Shown: positions 20,338 to 29,683, counted from the first letter of the stretch. The stretch is DNA of 64,000 nucleotides from Brumicola pallidula DSM 14239 = ACAM 615 (GCF_000428905.1 NZ_AUAV01000023.1:46572-110571), one strand, 5' to 3'. The notes: generated from the sequence alone by a model not told the origin. Made by a program: numbers and translations.

Positions 20338-21258
20338 CTACCCTGCTAACCTGGCGTCTTTAATAAATAATATGTCCATGATAATCGATGGGTCCCACTC
20401 ACGCATTGCTGCTTCGCAACTGATGCGAATGTCGTCGAGTTCACTAATAGTGGCAACTGAAAATGACTCATCGACGATGATATGCACCAATATATAAAGG
20501 TCTCTCCCGCGTTTGCTGATCCGCACTTCGACATGTTCATAAGGCACAGCGACAAGCGTTTGCTTAAGTTTTTTCTCAATAACCGCAGTAACAGCTTCCG
20601 GCGGTGCTTTATTAATCACTTCTTTCAAACTATCGAGCATGATTTTGCCGGGTATTGGTAAAATAGCCGTTCCTAATAAAATAAGTAATATTGGGTCAAC
20701 AAGAGGGGCGTATGCCGAAAAGCGGGTTTGTTCAATAAAATAAGCAAGGGCAAAACCAAGTAAAATCGACACACTGAGCACGCCATCCACAAACCAAGTG
20801 CGCGCATCAACGCCAACCAAGTCCGAACGCAAACTACTGCTTTGATGTTTCATATAAGCAGATATGGCAAAACAGCCGATTGTTGCAATAGCACCATAAA
20901 TCATCGCCAGTCCATATTCAGCTGAATTGCCCCCTGTTAATAAGCTAGTAATAGACCCGACAACGGCATATAAACAAGTGGCAATGATAATTAATGACTT
21001 AAATAGATTCAGAGTGGGTTCGATGGCGGTATAGCCAAAGTGGAATCGATCGTCGTCGGGCATCTGCACAAGGTTAGCCACTTTGAGCGTTAGCAAAGCC
21101 ATGAAAAAAGCAATCAGGGAATAGATACCGTCAAAAAGGATAGCACCAGAATGAGTAATAAGTGCAAAGCCTAAAGCAACAAAAACAAATAATCCAGCCA
21201 CGTAGAAAGACAGTGTTAATAAGCGCTTTTCTTTTTTCTCGTGAAAACCGATGATCAT
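20338..21258 (-). CDS. Cation diffusion facilitator family transporter
   Basis: 306 residues with about six transmembrane helices and a cytoplasmic C-terminal domain. TM2 contains HSGAILFDGIYSLIAF, where the Asp is the expected metal ligand, and TM5 has DGVLSVSILLGFAL with the second Asp. The motif RFHFGYTAIEPTLN follows TM2 as in CDF proteins. Such proteins exchange divalent metal ions for protons, exporting zinc, iron, cobalt or manganese; the metal cannot be told from sequence. It is a single gene upstream of, but not overlapping, the two-component operon. Confidence 0.88.
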   Translation of the reverse strand: MIIGFHEKKEKRLLTLSFYVAGLFVFVALGFALITHSGAILFDGIYSLIAFFMALLTLKVANLVQMPDDDRFHFGYTAIEPTLNLFKSLIIIATCLYAVVGSITSLLTGGNSAEYGLAMIYGAIATIGCFAISAYMKHQSSSLRSDLVGVDARTWFVDGVLSVSILLGFALAYFIEQTRFSAYAPLVDPILLILLGTAILPIPGKIMLDSLKEVINKAPPEAVTAVIEKKLKQTLVAVPYEHVEVRISKRGRDLYILVHIIVDESFSVATISELDDIRISCEAAMREWDPSIIMDILFIKDARLAG

Positions 21259-21646
21259 TAGAAATAGACTGATAAGGTTATAATTTGCGGATTCTACTCC
21301 ACTTTTTTAAATTAGATAGTGATTTAAAAAATAATTTTTTAGTCCTTTGAAGGGCTAATTTAAATCTCTTTTTGACAACATACGGGCTTAATAAATGCCT
21401 CATTCTACTTCAGTAGTCGCAATGCCTTGGTACCCGAGGCTAATGGCAATAACGCCGTGATAGACAACAAAATTCAGCTCGCTGGCTCCGCATATAGACG
21501 GATCAATAATTACCTCAGCCATGGTTTTAAGATTAGGTATCTATTCAAACATAAACTCGTCAAAATCCGCTCCTATTGCATAGTTCAGGTATAGCGTTTA
21601 TTCTTTTTGCATGCAACTTTCGAGATACCTATTGAGGTAGTAATAA
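21259..21646. other. 388-bp intergenic region without a recognised gene
   Basis: Between divergent genes for the CDF transporter and the DUF5062 protein. No open frame of interest, hairpin with T-run or repeat was seen. A TTGACA at about 21372 could be a -35 element for the plus strand, but no well-spaced -10 follows. Confidence 0.4.
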
Positions 21647-21907
21647 ATGAAAAAAATCAAAAATGAAAGTGCGCTGCTAAAAAAAGCCCTTACAGTTGCC
21701 GAAGGCTATGCTATAAAACGAGGCTACAAGGCTTTTTCACCTAATGATTCAGCAAAACAAAAAGTTGAAAGTTTGTATCGGCTTTTAGTACATGACAAAT
21801 TAATCCCCCCTTTACCCCATGACAAAGAGGATTTGGCTAGTTTAAAACATCGCTTAGTCATGTGGATCAGTAGCAAATTGCCCGCTGATCATGAATTACT
21901 GAGGTAA
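21647..21907 (+). CDS. DUF5062 family small protein
   Basis: 86 residues, soluble, helical and lysine-rich: MKKIKNESALLKKALTVAEG at the start and MWISSKLPADHELL near the end. It agrees with the gammaproteobacterial DUF5062 family as I remember it, whose function is unknown. ATG at 21647 is preceded by GAGGTAGTAATAA, giving a reasonable ribosome site. It stands alone between minus-strand genes. Confidence 0.7.
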   Translation: MKKIKNESALLKKALTVAEGYAIKRGYKAFSPNDSAKQKVESLYRLLVHDKLIPPLPHDKEDLASLKHRLVMWISSKLPADHELLR

Positions 21908-21951
21908 TGGTAGAACGTTGTAGATTGCAACATGCATACTGTATAGAACGA

Positions 21952-22260
21952 TCAAGTGATTAACCATAAGCCCATTGCACCGATAAACGAGCCGGCCATG
22001 AAACTCAATAAGAGAAAGTAAATATCTATTCTTTTGGACGGTTCTGTGTCTTTTGTCGATCGATTAATTACAGTTAATAGTACGTCTCTTTCTACTTCAA
22101 ATGCAGCCGCTAGTGACTTACTGGTTTCTAACGAACCAAGGCCTTGAACTTCAACACGCTGGATCGTTCGTAGACTCAAATCACTTATTTCAGCAAGTTG
22201 TTGTTGAGTCCAACCTTTGCTTGTTCTTATCTCTCTAATTTTAGTCGAATTTAAATCCAT
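21952..22260 (-). CDS. XRE-family regulator with C-terminal membrane anchor
   Basis: 102 residues. Residues about 6-62 are a Cro/C1-type helix-turn-helix (TQQQLAEISDLSLRTIQRVE), and residues about 78-100 form one transmembrane helix (LLSFMAGSFIGAMGLWL). This is a membrane-tethered DNA-binding protein. It is the second gene of a pair, 12 bp after the unknown protein at 22273-22671, which also has a C-terminal membrane helix, so the two may act together at the membrane. The target is probably its own operon, by analogy. Confidence 0.85.
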   Translation of the reverse strand: MDLNSTKIREIRTSKGWTQQQLAEISDLSLRTIQRVEVQGLGSLETSKSLAAAFEVERDVLLTVINRSTKDTEPSKRIDIYFLLLSFMAGSFIGAMGLWLIT

Positions 22261-22272
22261 TGCTCATCAGCC

Positions 22273-22671
22273 TTACAAAAGTGTATTAAAAATAATAGCG
22301 CTAAAGAAACCGATCGCAGCAAACAATAAACCAGTGATCAAACCCGGGCGGGCGCAAGGAAATACCCAATGATCGCCGTCAATATCAATACCCTTACTTC
22401 GCAAAGTTATATCGATAGGACCAGTAAATGAATTTTTAATGTCCACTAAAAGCTCATACTTGTTGTCATCAATAGAAAAACTATGTATCGAATGTTGTCC
22501 TAAGTTTTGCTTTTTCGACACTAATACGTTATCGACGTAAACGCTTTCTCTGGCCGTCAGCGTCGACAAATCAATCTTTACTGTATATTCACCAATATCA
22601 AAATAGCTAATAAATTTAGTGCGCCAGTATGGGAATATTTTTTCTTTGTAAGTGACTTTATTATTTATCAT
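22273..22671 (-). CDS. Unknown protein with beta-rich domain and C-terminal membrane helix
   Basis: 132 residues. No family recognised. The N-terminal about 100 residues are polar and predicted beta-rich (EYTVKIDLSTLTARESVYVD), and residues about 108-130 form a transmembrane helix (GLITGLLFAAIGFFSAIIF). It lacks a signal peptide, so the domain probably faces the cytoplasm with a tail anchor. Operon with the membrane-tethered XRE regulator (12-bp spacing). ATG at 22671 follows GGAGACATAAA, a good ribosome site. Confidence 0.75.
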   Translation of the reverse strand: MINNKVTYKEKIFPYWRTKFISYFDIGEYTVKIDLSTLTARESVYVDNVLVSKKQNLGQHSIHSFSIDDNKYELLVDIKNSFTGPIDITLRSKGIDIDGDHWVFPCARPGLITGLLFAAIGFFSAIIFNTLL

Positions 22672-22737
22672 TTTATGTCTCCTAATTAACAGAGCTCAGA
22701 ATGACATTAAATAAACGTAAAAACGACGACAGTTTAG

Positions 22738-22764
22738 TGTCAGGCACATATTTGACACCTGACA
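22738..22764. repeat. Inverted repeat upstream of cysD
   Basis: TGTCAGG (22738-22744) and CCTGACA (22758-22764) form a 7-bp stem with a 13-base loop in the space between the divergent gene at 22671 and cysD. It may be a regulator site or a weak terminator; nothing else supports a choice. Confidence 0.5.
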
Positions 22765-22921
22765 GCGAAGCGCCACCTAAATCTCTTGCATCACAAAAAC
22801 CTAAGTAACAACAACATAAATGACGACTTATCAAAAGTGCAAATTACACTTATTCTGCACCTGGACTTATTATAAACTCTTGAATTATCAACGCTCGAAA
22901 TCGTATGAATAAAGGAATTCC

Positions 22922-23833
22922 ATGGCCCACCTTAAATTGTTAGAAGCAGAAGCTATTCACATTATGCGCGAGGTTGCCGCTGGCTTTGAGAATCCATGTA
23001 TGTTTTATTCAATTGGTAAAGATTCAACGGTGATGCTGCATTTAGCGCGTAAGGCTTTTTATCCAAATAAAGTTCCCTTTCCACTTTTGCATGTGGACAC
23101 CACTTGGGAATTTCATGAAATGGGTGCGTTTCGCGATAATCTGCAAGATAAGCACAACTTAGATATAATCGTGCATACGAATCATGAAGCGCTCGATTCA
23201 GGCATTCATCCTATTGAGTCAGGCTCGGTTAAATATAACGATCACATGAAAACCATTGCACTAAAGCAAGCACTCGATAAGTATAAGTTTGATGCTGCAT
23301 TAGGCGGTGCTAGACGTGATGAAGAAAAATCCCGCGCCAAAGAGCGAATATTTTCAGTGCGCAATGCAGACCACCAATGGGACCCTAAACAACAACGTCC
23401 CGAACTTTGGTCTATTTACAACACGCAAATAAATAAGGGTGAATCGGTTCGTGTATTTCCATTATCAAACTGGACCGAACTCGATATTTGGCTTTATATT
23501 CTTGAAGAAAAAATCGATATCGTACCGCTATATTTCGCCGCCGAACGCATGAGCTGGGTAGACGAAGACAGCGCACAGTTACTCGGTTTGGACGACGATA
23601 GGATGCTACCGCACTTAACTAAGAATGAAACTGCCAGTTTACAAAAACGCTGGATACGCTTTAGGACATTGGGTTGTTATCCACAAACTGGGGCTGTATT
23701 AAGCAAAGCCACCACACGAGAAGAGATTGTCCTGGAAATGATTTCGAGTAAAACAAGCGAACGTGAAGGTCGCTTGTTAGATAAAGATCAAACCGGCTCA
23801 ATGGAGAAGAAAAAGCGCGAAGGTTACTTCTAG
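22922..23833 (+). CDS. cysD: Sulfate adenylyltransferase subunit 2, CysD/NodP-like
   Basis: 303 residues of the ATP-pyrophosphatase subunit that makes adenylyl-sulfate with the GTPase CysN. Diagnostic motifs are [17 protein letters not shown] (PP-loop), [28 protein letters not shown] and the C-terminal [25 protein letters not shown] ending. The VDTTW form resembles NodP-type subunits more than the VDTGW of E. coli CysD. Normally cysN follows directly, but here the next gene is a DUF6671 protein and no cysN, cysC, cysH or sulfotransferase is in the window. The partner must be elsewhere if the protein is functional. ATG at 22922 follows AAAGGAATTCC. Confidence 0.93.
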   Translation: MAHLKLLEAEAIHIMREVAAGFENPCMFYSIGKDSTVMLHLARKAFYPNKVPFPLLHVDTTWEFHEMGAFRDNLQDKHNLDIIVHTNHEALDSGIHPIESGSVKYNDHMKTIALKQALDKYKFDAALGGARRDEEKSRAKERIFSVRNADHQWDPKQQRPELWSIYNTQINKGESVRVFPLSNWTELDIWLYILEEKIDIVPLYFAAERMSWVDEDSAQLLGLDDDRMLPHLTKNETASLQKRWIRFRTLGCYPQTGAVLSKATTREEIVLEMISSKTSEREGRLLDKDQTGSMEKKKREGYF

Positions 23834-23848
23834 ACTGATCTAATTAAT

Positions 23849-24655
23849 ATGAATAAAAGCTCTCAAATCCCAAATAAAAAGATTGCGTTTTTAACTAAAC
23901 ATGGCAAAGAAGCCCTGCTCTCTCCTATTTTTGCTAACACTTATAATAGCCAAATTCAGCACACCAATGCCTTCGACACAGATACGCTCGGTAGCTTTGA
24001 TCACGTTACTGAACGCAAATTGTCAGCAGCACAAACAGCATTGAAGAAGGCTTACTTAGCTTGCGAGTTGACACATTGCTCACAGGGCCTGGGTAGCGAA
24101 GGCAGTATTAGTAGTTTGTTTGGGATTGGCTTGTTAGATGAAGAATTTTTAGCTTTTGTAGACACACAAAACAATATTGAGATTGTGGCTAGAGTACAAC
24201 AACCCATCAAGCTGGGGCCTATTGATGCAAAGCATAAAGATGAACTATACGATAAGTTAAGCATGTTTGAACACAATCAATATTGGATGTTAAAAACTAT
24301 GGACGGCTGGGAAAAAGGACTCAGCGTGAGTCATCTAATGGCACAAACCTTAACCTTTCCTGTTTACCTTGAGCCCGACTTTCGGGCCATGTATTGCCCA
24401 CAGCGCCAAGTAGTGATCAGCAAAGTGGGGGAGAATTTGATACAACGACTGAGTTCTTTTTGCCCTCAATGCGCCAAGGTAGATTACTCGCCCGAGCACG
24501 CTAAGGCTACCTATTTGTTGTGTGAAATATGCACATTACCGACTAATCAAATGCAGCCGCTGCGTCCCACCTGTTCTTATTGCGGATATCATCAAACCGA
24601 CCTCAATGAATGTAAAACAGGAAGTGCGTTTTATTGCAATTTTTGTAACCCTTAG
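23849..24655 (+). CDS. DUF6671-like protein with C-terminal zinc ribbon
   Basis: 268 residues. The N-terminal part (KIAFLTKHGKEALLSPIF, then THCSQGLGSEGSI) agrees with the DUF6671 pattern, a family with a probable alpha/beta fold and unknown function. The C-terminal 60 residues hold CxxC pairs (CPQC, CEIC, CSYC, CNFC) typical of two zinc ribbons. It starts 15 bp after cysD and is probably cotranscribed. A link with sulfur metabolism would be inference from position only. No signal peptide or membrane segment. Confidence 0.7.
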   Translation: MNKSSQIPNKKIAFLTKHGKEALLSPIFANTYNSQIQHTNAFDTDTLGSFDHVTERKLSAAQTALKKAYLACELTHCSQGLGSEGSISSLFGIGLLDEEFLAFVDTQNNIEIVARVQQPIKLGPIDAKHKDELYDKLSMFEHNQYWMLKTMDGWEKGLSVSHLMAQTLTFPVYLEPDFRAMYCPQRQVVISKVGENLIQRLSSFCPQCAKVDYSPEHAKATYLLCEICTLPTNQMQPLRPTCSYCGYHQTDLNECKTGSAFYCNFCNP

Positions 24656-24887
24656 ATTTGCAGTTTGCAATGTATATTGCGCTGTCTTTAATCAGCGTTG
24701 ATGATGATTAGCCAACATTGTTTTTTTTCATCGCCATTTCAGTATTCCCAGACTACCTTGAATATTTGCTTTACCGTTTTTGTGCCACCCTCCTCACTTC
24801 TCTCACAAGTAAAGATAAAAACGTTATATACTGTTGGCATCAACTTCGATCAAAAAGGCTCTTATAGGGTCAACTACGAGCATAATT

Positions 24888-25778
24888 ATGGTAATAGCCA
24901 AGTCCCCGTCCAAGCTCAGCCTTCCTCAGCATAATCCGGGTGTAACTACTGTTCTGGAATTTCTTATTCTCAAGTTCCCAGCCATAACGAACGCTACGTG
25001 GCAACAACGCATGACTGATGGCAAAGTTCATTGGCATGACGGGTCTTTAATTAATACACAAACTCCTTTTGTGGCCCAGCAACGGGTTTATTACTATCGC
25101 GAAGTTGAACATGAGCCTGTGATCCCTTTTGCGGAAAAAATCATTTTTCAGGACGACTTGATTGTGGTGGCATATAAGCCTCATTTTCTGCCCGTCACAC
25201 CAGGTGGTAAGTATATTGAAGAATGCCTACAAAATCGCTTGCGTAACACCTTAGGCAATCATAACCTGCAAGCAGTGCATCGCATCGATAAAGCCACCGC
25301 AGGTTTGGTATTATTTTCAGTTAATCCCAATTCACGTCAGCAATACCATGCTCTATTTGAAACACAACAGGTCAACAAAACCTATCAGGCCATCGCTAAC
25401 ACGATTGACAATATCCCAATAAAAAACCAGCAATGGGAGATTAAAAACCGTTTGCAGAAAACCGAACCCAGGTTTTTAATGCACATTGTTGAGGGCCTTG
25501 CGAACAGCCATTCCCGCATTCGCTGCCTGCAAACTTCGGTCGACAAGGCCTTATTTGAGCTACATCCCATCACTGGCAAAACCCACCAACTGCGTCTACA
25601 TATGCAGAGCCTTGGTTGGCCTTTATTACATGATACTTACTACCCTGAGTTACAGCCTAGTAAGCCAGATGATTACGCTAAACCTTTGCAACTATTAGCA
25701 CAAAAATTACAGTTTATTGACCCTGTGACACAACAACAACGATGCTTTTCTAGCAACACCGAACTCAAACTAAACTAA
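24888..25778 (+). CDS. RluA-family pseudouridine synthase
   Basis: 296 residues from ATG 24888 (MVIAKSPSK). The catalytic motif is HRIDKATAGLVLFS, where the Asp attacks uridine, and ITGKTHQLRLHMQSLGWPLLHD is the second family signature. There is a degenerate S4-like N terminus (TNATWQQRMTDGKVHW). RluA-type enzymes modify rRNA or tRNA uridines; this subgroup, with FVAQQRVYYYREVEHEP, resembles the tRNA/rRNA-specific proteins near TruC/RluA, and its site cannot be assigned. A longer start is open at 24834 but lacks support. Monocistronic. Confidence 0.88.
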   Translation: MVIAKSPSKLSLPQHNPGVTTVLEFLILKFPAITNATWQQRMTDGKVHWHDGSLINTQTPFVAQQRVYYYREVEHEPVIPFAEKIIFQDDLIVVAYKPHFLPVTPGGKYIEECLQNRLRNTLGNHNLQAVHRIDKATAGLVLFSVNPNSRQQYHALFETQQVNKTYQAIANTIDNIPIKNQQWEIKNRLQKTEPRFLMHIVEGLANSHSRIRCLQTSVDKALFELHPITGKTHQLRLHMQSLGWPLLHDTYYPELQPSKPDDYAKPLQLLAQKLQFIDPVTQQQRCFSSNTELKLN

Positions 25779-25914
25779 CCGACACGTTAACTAACTAGAT
25801 GATATTAGCTCACTTATTTGCTGCGCACGGTGTTGTTGTCAAAAATGTCAGCATCGCGTTACACCCGACCATATAAAAATGTCGTCTACATTACCCGGTT
25901 TTCAAAAGATTCTA

Positions 25915-25943
25915 TTGATTTAAATCAATAATGCATTATACTT
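25915..25943 (+). promoter_or_regulatory. FNR/Anr box overlapping a sigma-70 -35 before gbsR-cioAB
   Basis: TTGATTTAAATCAA at 25915-25928 is a perfect match to the FNR consensus TTGAT-N4-ATCAA. Its left half, TTGATT (25915-25920), is also a good -35 element with TATACT (25938-25943) 17 bp later. An activator bound at such a place would block RNA polymerase, so repression under low oxygen is predicted. Anr is known to repress cioAB in Pseudomonas aeruginosa. Confidence 0.75.
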
Positions 25944-26015
25944 TCAAAAATTATTGAAACTTCAGAACATAAGCGCACTTCTGAAATAATCTCACACTGA
26001 ATATGGAGAAAGGTA

Positions 26016-26564
26016 ATGATGACACCCATGATTGAATCTTTTGTAATGCACTTTGGCGAGATGGGGAATAAATGGGGATTTAACCGAACCGTAGGGCAAA
26101 TTTACGCACTACTTGTCATGACTGAGAACCCTCTCACTGCCAATGAAATTGCAGAAACACTGAGTATTTCACGAGGCAATGTCAGTATGGGACTGAAAGA
26201 ACTAAATGCGTGGCAACTTGCCGCAACTATTCACAAACCGGGTGATCGCAAAGAATACTATCAAAACAAAGGTAATATTTGGGATATGGCTAATCGAGTT
26301 TTTGAAGAGCGACGCAAACGTGAAATTGATCCCACCCTAACCCTATTGCGCGATATTTTACTTGACCAAGCTGCTAATGACTCTGAGAAGTACGCGCAAA
26401 GTCAAATATCAGAAATTCATGATCTATTAGAAAACATTACACATTGGACACAGAGTTTACAGTCGTTGAGTCCAGAAAAACTCAATACGTTAATGAAGCT
26501 AGGTTCTGGTGTAGGAAAAGTATTAGACATGAGAGATAAGCTGTTAATGAAAAAGGAAGGATAA
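26016..26564 (+). CDS. GbsR/MarR-type winged-helix regulator
   Basis: 182 residues. The wHTH core is VGQIYALLVMTENPLTANEIAETLSISRGNVS at about 25-60, with the wing in IHKPGDRKEYY, matching the GbsR family of MarR-like regulators. The C-terminal half is helical and probably dimerises. Start ATG 26016 has GGAGAAAGG upstream. It is followed by the cytochrome bd genes after a 139-bp gap containing a hairpin, so the regulator may control them or share the FNR-controlled promoter. Ligand unknown; members near respiratory genes are common in this group. Confidence 0.88.
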   Translation: MMTPMIESFVMHFGEMGNKWGFNRTVGQIYALLVMTENPLTANEIAETLSISRGNVSMGLKELNAWQLAATIHKPGDRKEYYQNKGNIWDMANRVFEERRKREIDPTLTLLRDILLDQAANDSEKYAQSQISEIHDLLENITHWTQSLQSLSPEKLNTLMKLGSGVGKVLDMRDKLLMKKEG

Positions 26565-26622
26565 TAAGAGCCATGTAAGCAGTTTCACTATATAAGGCAA
26601 TTATCGCTAGATTGTTATTTTC

Positions 26623-26653
26623 AAGGCGACAAATTAAGTAGGGCGATCGCCTT
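26623..26653 (+). terminator. Hairpin between gbsR-like gene and cioA
   Basis: AAGGCGA (26623-26629) pairs with TCGCCTT (26647-26653), followed by CTTTTGTTGTCTTTT. The right arm is part of the palindrome GGCGATCGCC. The interrupted T-tract suggests a partial terminator that would lower cioAB readthrough from the regulator transcript. Confidence 0.5.
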
Positions 26654-26703
26654 CTTTTGTTGTCTTTTCCTAAACGGATTTGTTATCTCTACAGGAGATT
26701 ATC

Positions 26704-28131
26704 ATGTTTGATATACTCATACTTTCCAGGATCCAGTTTGCTGCTAATATCAGCTTTCATATTCTTTTTCCAACCATCACTATCGCACTTGGTTGGTTAC
26801 TATTCTATTTTAAAGTGCGTTATGACCTTTCAAAACACCCTGTCTGGATGCGTGCATATCGTTTTTGGGTAAAGGTATTTGCGTTAACGTTTGCCTTAGG
26901 CGTTGTCAGTGGAATTACAATGTCTTTCCAGTTTGGCACCAACTGGCCTGGTTTCATGGAAACTATCGGAAATATAGCAGGGCCATTACTCGCATACGAA
27001 ATACTGACTGCATTTTTCTTAGAAGCCACCATGCTCGGCATTATGTTATTTGGATTTCGTCGTGTGCCTTCGTGGGTGCATACCGGAGCAACTTTTTTAG
27101 TGGCTTTTGGCACTACGATGTCAGCGTTTTGGATAATTGTACTTAATTCTTGGATGCAAACTCCAGCAGGTTTTGAATTAATTGACGGAGTGGTCCACGC
27201 CACAGATTGGTTTGCCATTATATTTAATCCTTCATTTCCGTATCGATTTACGCACATGCTAATGGCGTCTTCGTTGACTGTTTGTTTCTTAGTGGCGGGG
27301 CTGTCAGCTTATAGAATTTATCGAGGTGATAATAAAAAAGCCCCCAGAATAACCTTGCGAACCGCTATCTTTAGTGCGGCTTTGTTGGCTCCTATGCAAG
27401 TTTTTGTAGGTGATTTACATGGCCTCAATACATTGGAGCATCAACCACAGAAAGTCGCCGCTATGGAAGGCTTGTGGGAGACTGAGAAAGGCGCACCATT
27501 AGTGTTATTTGGTATTCCCGATAAGGAAACAAAAACCAATAAATTTGCAATTGAAATACCTAAGATGACTAGTTTTATCTTAACCCATGACTTGGATGGT
27601 GAAGTCAAAGGTATTAACGAGTTTGAGGGTAAGCATCCCCCAGTTGCTCCTGTTTTCTATAGTTTTAGAGTCATGGTTGGCATTGGGTTTAGTATGATAC
27701 TTGTCGCTTGGTGGTGCAGTTACAGTCTAATTAGAAAAAAAGCACTGGCTAAAACGCAATTGTGTATTTTAATTGGGATGACTTTCATCGGATGGGTTGC
27801 CACGTTAGCTGGCTGGTATGTAACAGAAATTGGTCGTCAGCCATATCTGGTCAGTGGCGTACTGAAAACCGCTGATGCTGTCACAACAATAGCCTCAGAC
27901 AATGTGCTCTTTACTTTTATACTTTATGTGACGTTGTACATTGTGCTGCTCACCGTGTATGTAAAAACGTTGTTTTTACTAGCGCGTAAAGCCATCGAAG
28001 TCGAAGAATATGATTTAGCTCCACCTGGTATTGCTGCAACTCAGAGCGAGAAAACCGGTGAGCATAAGGTCGCAGCAACAGGGGATCCAACGACTCGTTC
28101 GGTTCCGTTAACTCAAGCAAAAGGGGTTTAG
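26704..28131 (+). CDS. cydA: Cytochrome bd-type quinol oxidase subunit I (CioA-like)
   Basis: 475 residues from ATG 26704, which has AGGAG eight bases upstream. It carries the haem b/d subunit features: an N-terminal helix with FAANISFHILFP (haem ligand His), MSFQFGTNWPGF, and the Q-loop sequence LNTLEHQPQKVAAMEG with the Lys and Glu needed for quinol oxidation. The Q loop is short, as in the cyanide-insensitive CioA type. Oxidises quinol and reduces oxygen to water in the inner membrane without pumping protons. The C-terminal 40 residues after VEEYDLAPPG are polar and cytoplasmic. Cotranscribed with subunit II (1-bp gap). Confidence 0.95.
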   Translation: MFDILILSRIQFAANISFHILFPTITIALGWLLFYFKVRYDLSKHPVWMRAYRFWVKVFALTFALGVVSGITMSFQFGTNWPGFMETIGNIAGPLLAYEILTAFFLEATMLGIMLFGFRRVPSWVHTGATFLVAFGTTMSAFWIIVLNSWMQTPAGFELIDGVVHATDWFAIIFNPSFPYRFTHMLMASSLTVCFLVAGLSAYRIYRGDNKKAPRITLRTAIFSAALLAPMQVFVGDLHGLNTLEHQPQKVAAMEGLWETEKGAPLVLFGIPDKETKTNKFAIEIPKMTSFILTHDLDGEVKGINEFEGKHPPVAPVFYSFRVMVGIGFSMILVAWWCSYSLIRKKALAKTQLCILIGMTFIGWVATLAGWYVTEIGRQPYLVSGVLKTADAVTTIASDNVLFTFILYVTLYIVLLTVYVKTLFLLARKAIEVEEYDLAPPGIAATQSEKTGEHKVAATGDPTTRSVPLTQAKGV

Positions 28132-28132
28132 T

Positions 28133-29140
28133 ATGGATTTTATGTTTTCAGCGCAAGGCCTACCTATTGTCTTTGGTGTTTTAATCTCTATTTCAATTTT
28201 ATTGTATGCAATATTAGATGGCTATGATTTAGGTGTTGGTATTTTATTGCCTATGGACAACGCAGAGCAAAGAGATGTCGCTATATCGTCTATAGGGCCT
28301 TTTTGGGACGCCAATGAAACCTGGCTAGTGCTCGCTGTAGGATTGTTATTGGTAGCCTTCCCTGCAGCACATAGTGCTATTTTGAAAGCACTTTACTTAC
28401 CCGCGACCCTAATGTTAATTGGGTTAATATTAAGAGGCGTCGCTTTTGATTTTAGAGCAAAAGTTAAGCAGACGCGTAAAATTGTCTGGGATTACACATT
28501 TAAAGTCGGTTCCTACATAACTGCTTTTATGCAAGGCTTCATGCTAGGACTCTACGTGATGGGACTTGAGTACAATGTATATTCGATATTGTTCGCCACT
28601 TTTAGCGGGTTTTGTGTTGTTGCGGCATATAGCCTTATTGGGTCAACTTGGCTAATAATGAAAACGACCGAGGAATTTCAGAAAAGAGCAATCGGCTGGG
28701 CGAAAAAAGCCGGCGTGTTAAGTGCATTAGGCATTTTGACCGTCAGCTTAATCAACCCGTTGGTAAATCAGTCGGTGCTTAAAATATGGACTCAATTACC
28801 ATGGGCTTATCTTTATGCAGCTATCCCACTACTGTGCTTTTTAATGTTTATTTTGGGCTACTTAGTGCTATCACGGTTACCGTTAGCGGACGATCATGGT
28901 GCTTCATTACCATTTTATATGGTGGTCATTGTGTTTATTTGTTGCTTCTTAGGTTTGAGCTTTAGCTTTTATCCCTATGTTGTGCCTGGCGAACTGACTC
29001 TATTTGAAGCCGCAAGTGCGCCCGAGTCACTGCGTATTATTTTAGTTGGAAGTTTATTTGTATTGCCGTTTATTGGCGGCTACACCGTGATTTCATATTA
29101 TACGTTTAGAGGTAAGGCTGAGAAGTTACGTTACTATTAA
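28133..29140 (+). CDS. cydB: Cytochrome bd-type quinol oxidase subunit II (CioB-like)
   Basis: 335 residues with about eight membrane helices. The signatures are ILDGYDLGVGILLP near the N terminus, GPFWDANETWLVLAVGLLLVAFP, and RGVAFDFRAK. The ATG is one base after the subunit I stop. No third small subunit of the CydX type is readable before the next gene. High-affinity or cyanide-resistant respiration is the expected role. The stop faces the DUF2721 gene. Confidence 0.95.
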   Translation: MDFMFSAQGLPIVFGVLISISILLYAILDGYDLGVGILLPMDNAEQRDVAISSIGPFWDANETWLVLAVGLLLVAFPAAHSAILKALYLPATLMLIGLILRGVAFDFRAKVKQTRKIVWDYTFKVGSYITAFMQGFMLGLYVMGLEYNVYSILFATFSGFCVVAAYSLIGSTWLIMKTTEEFQKRAIGWAKKAGVLSALGILTVSLINPLVNQSVLKIWTQLPWAYLYAAIPLLCFLMFILGYLVLSRLPLADDHGASLPFYMVVIVFICCFLGLSFSFYPYVVPGELTLFEAASAPESLRIILVGSLFVLPFIGGYTVISYYTFRGKAEKLRYY

Positions 29141-29202
29141 AAAAGAAACACAGGTAACTGCAAGGTATCAGCTTATTCGGAGCATCGGTTAATGCTTAAT
29201 AA

Positions 29203-29664
29203 TTAATTCTGGTTAAACTGACTTACATCCACGGCTCTAATTTTTAATGTTGCCGTGGCTAAGCTAACTTCAAGAAAAAAAGCAATCAAGCCTCCGGTTA
29301 GGAAGATCATACACATCATAAAAGTGATTATAATTGTGATATCCAAATTCGTGCTGATCAAGCCATTTATCATCACTAACATAACGGTAAAGCACGTCAC
29401 TACAGCCGATGCAATTAAGAAATTTATTGACCAATTAGCAAGTCTCATGCGTTTGTTTAACGCTTTAATTTCTAGTATCGCTTTCTCATTTATACGTTCT
29501 GGTTCTTCCCTTGCCAAATTGCCAAACCATCTTGCTCTATCTATGATCCTAGATACGCGGCCAGTGGCTACGTTGACCAAATTACCAATACCGACAATAA
29601 GAAAAATAGGGGCCAGGGCCAACTGGATAATTTCAACTGCACTTTGTGTAATAATTGTTTCCAC
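29203..29664 (-). CDS. DUF2721 membrane protein
   Basis: 153 residues with three predicted membrane helices and the family core AIFLIVGIGNLVNVATGRVSRIIDR-type segment near residue 20, here LAPIFLIVGIGNLVNVATGR then VSRIIDRARWF, followed by KAILEIKALNKRMRLAN. Function of DUF2721 is unknown. It lies 20 bp after the stop of the GldG-like gene (29684) and could be the last gene of that ABC operon. No signal peptide. Confidence 0.88.
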   Translation of the reverse strand: METIITQSAVEIIQLALAPIFLIVGIGNLVNVATGRVSRIIDRARWFGNLAREEPERINEKAILEIKALNKRMRLANWSINFLIASAVVTCFTVMLVMINGLISTNLDITIIITFMMCMIFLTGGLIAFFLEVSLATATLKIRAVDVSQFNQN

Positions 29665-29683
29665 TGAAGTCTCTTTTTTAAAT

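Noticed and set aside
26820..27257. 145-codon open frame antisense to cioA
   Set aside because: It mirrors conserved transmembrane codons of cioA; the sense protein is certain.
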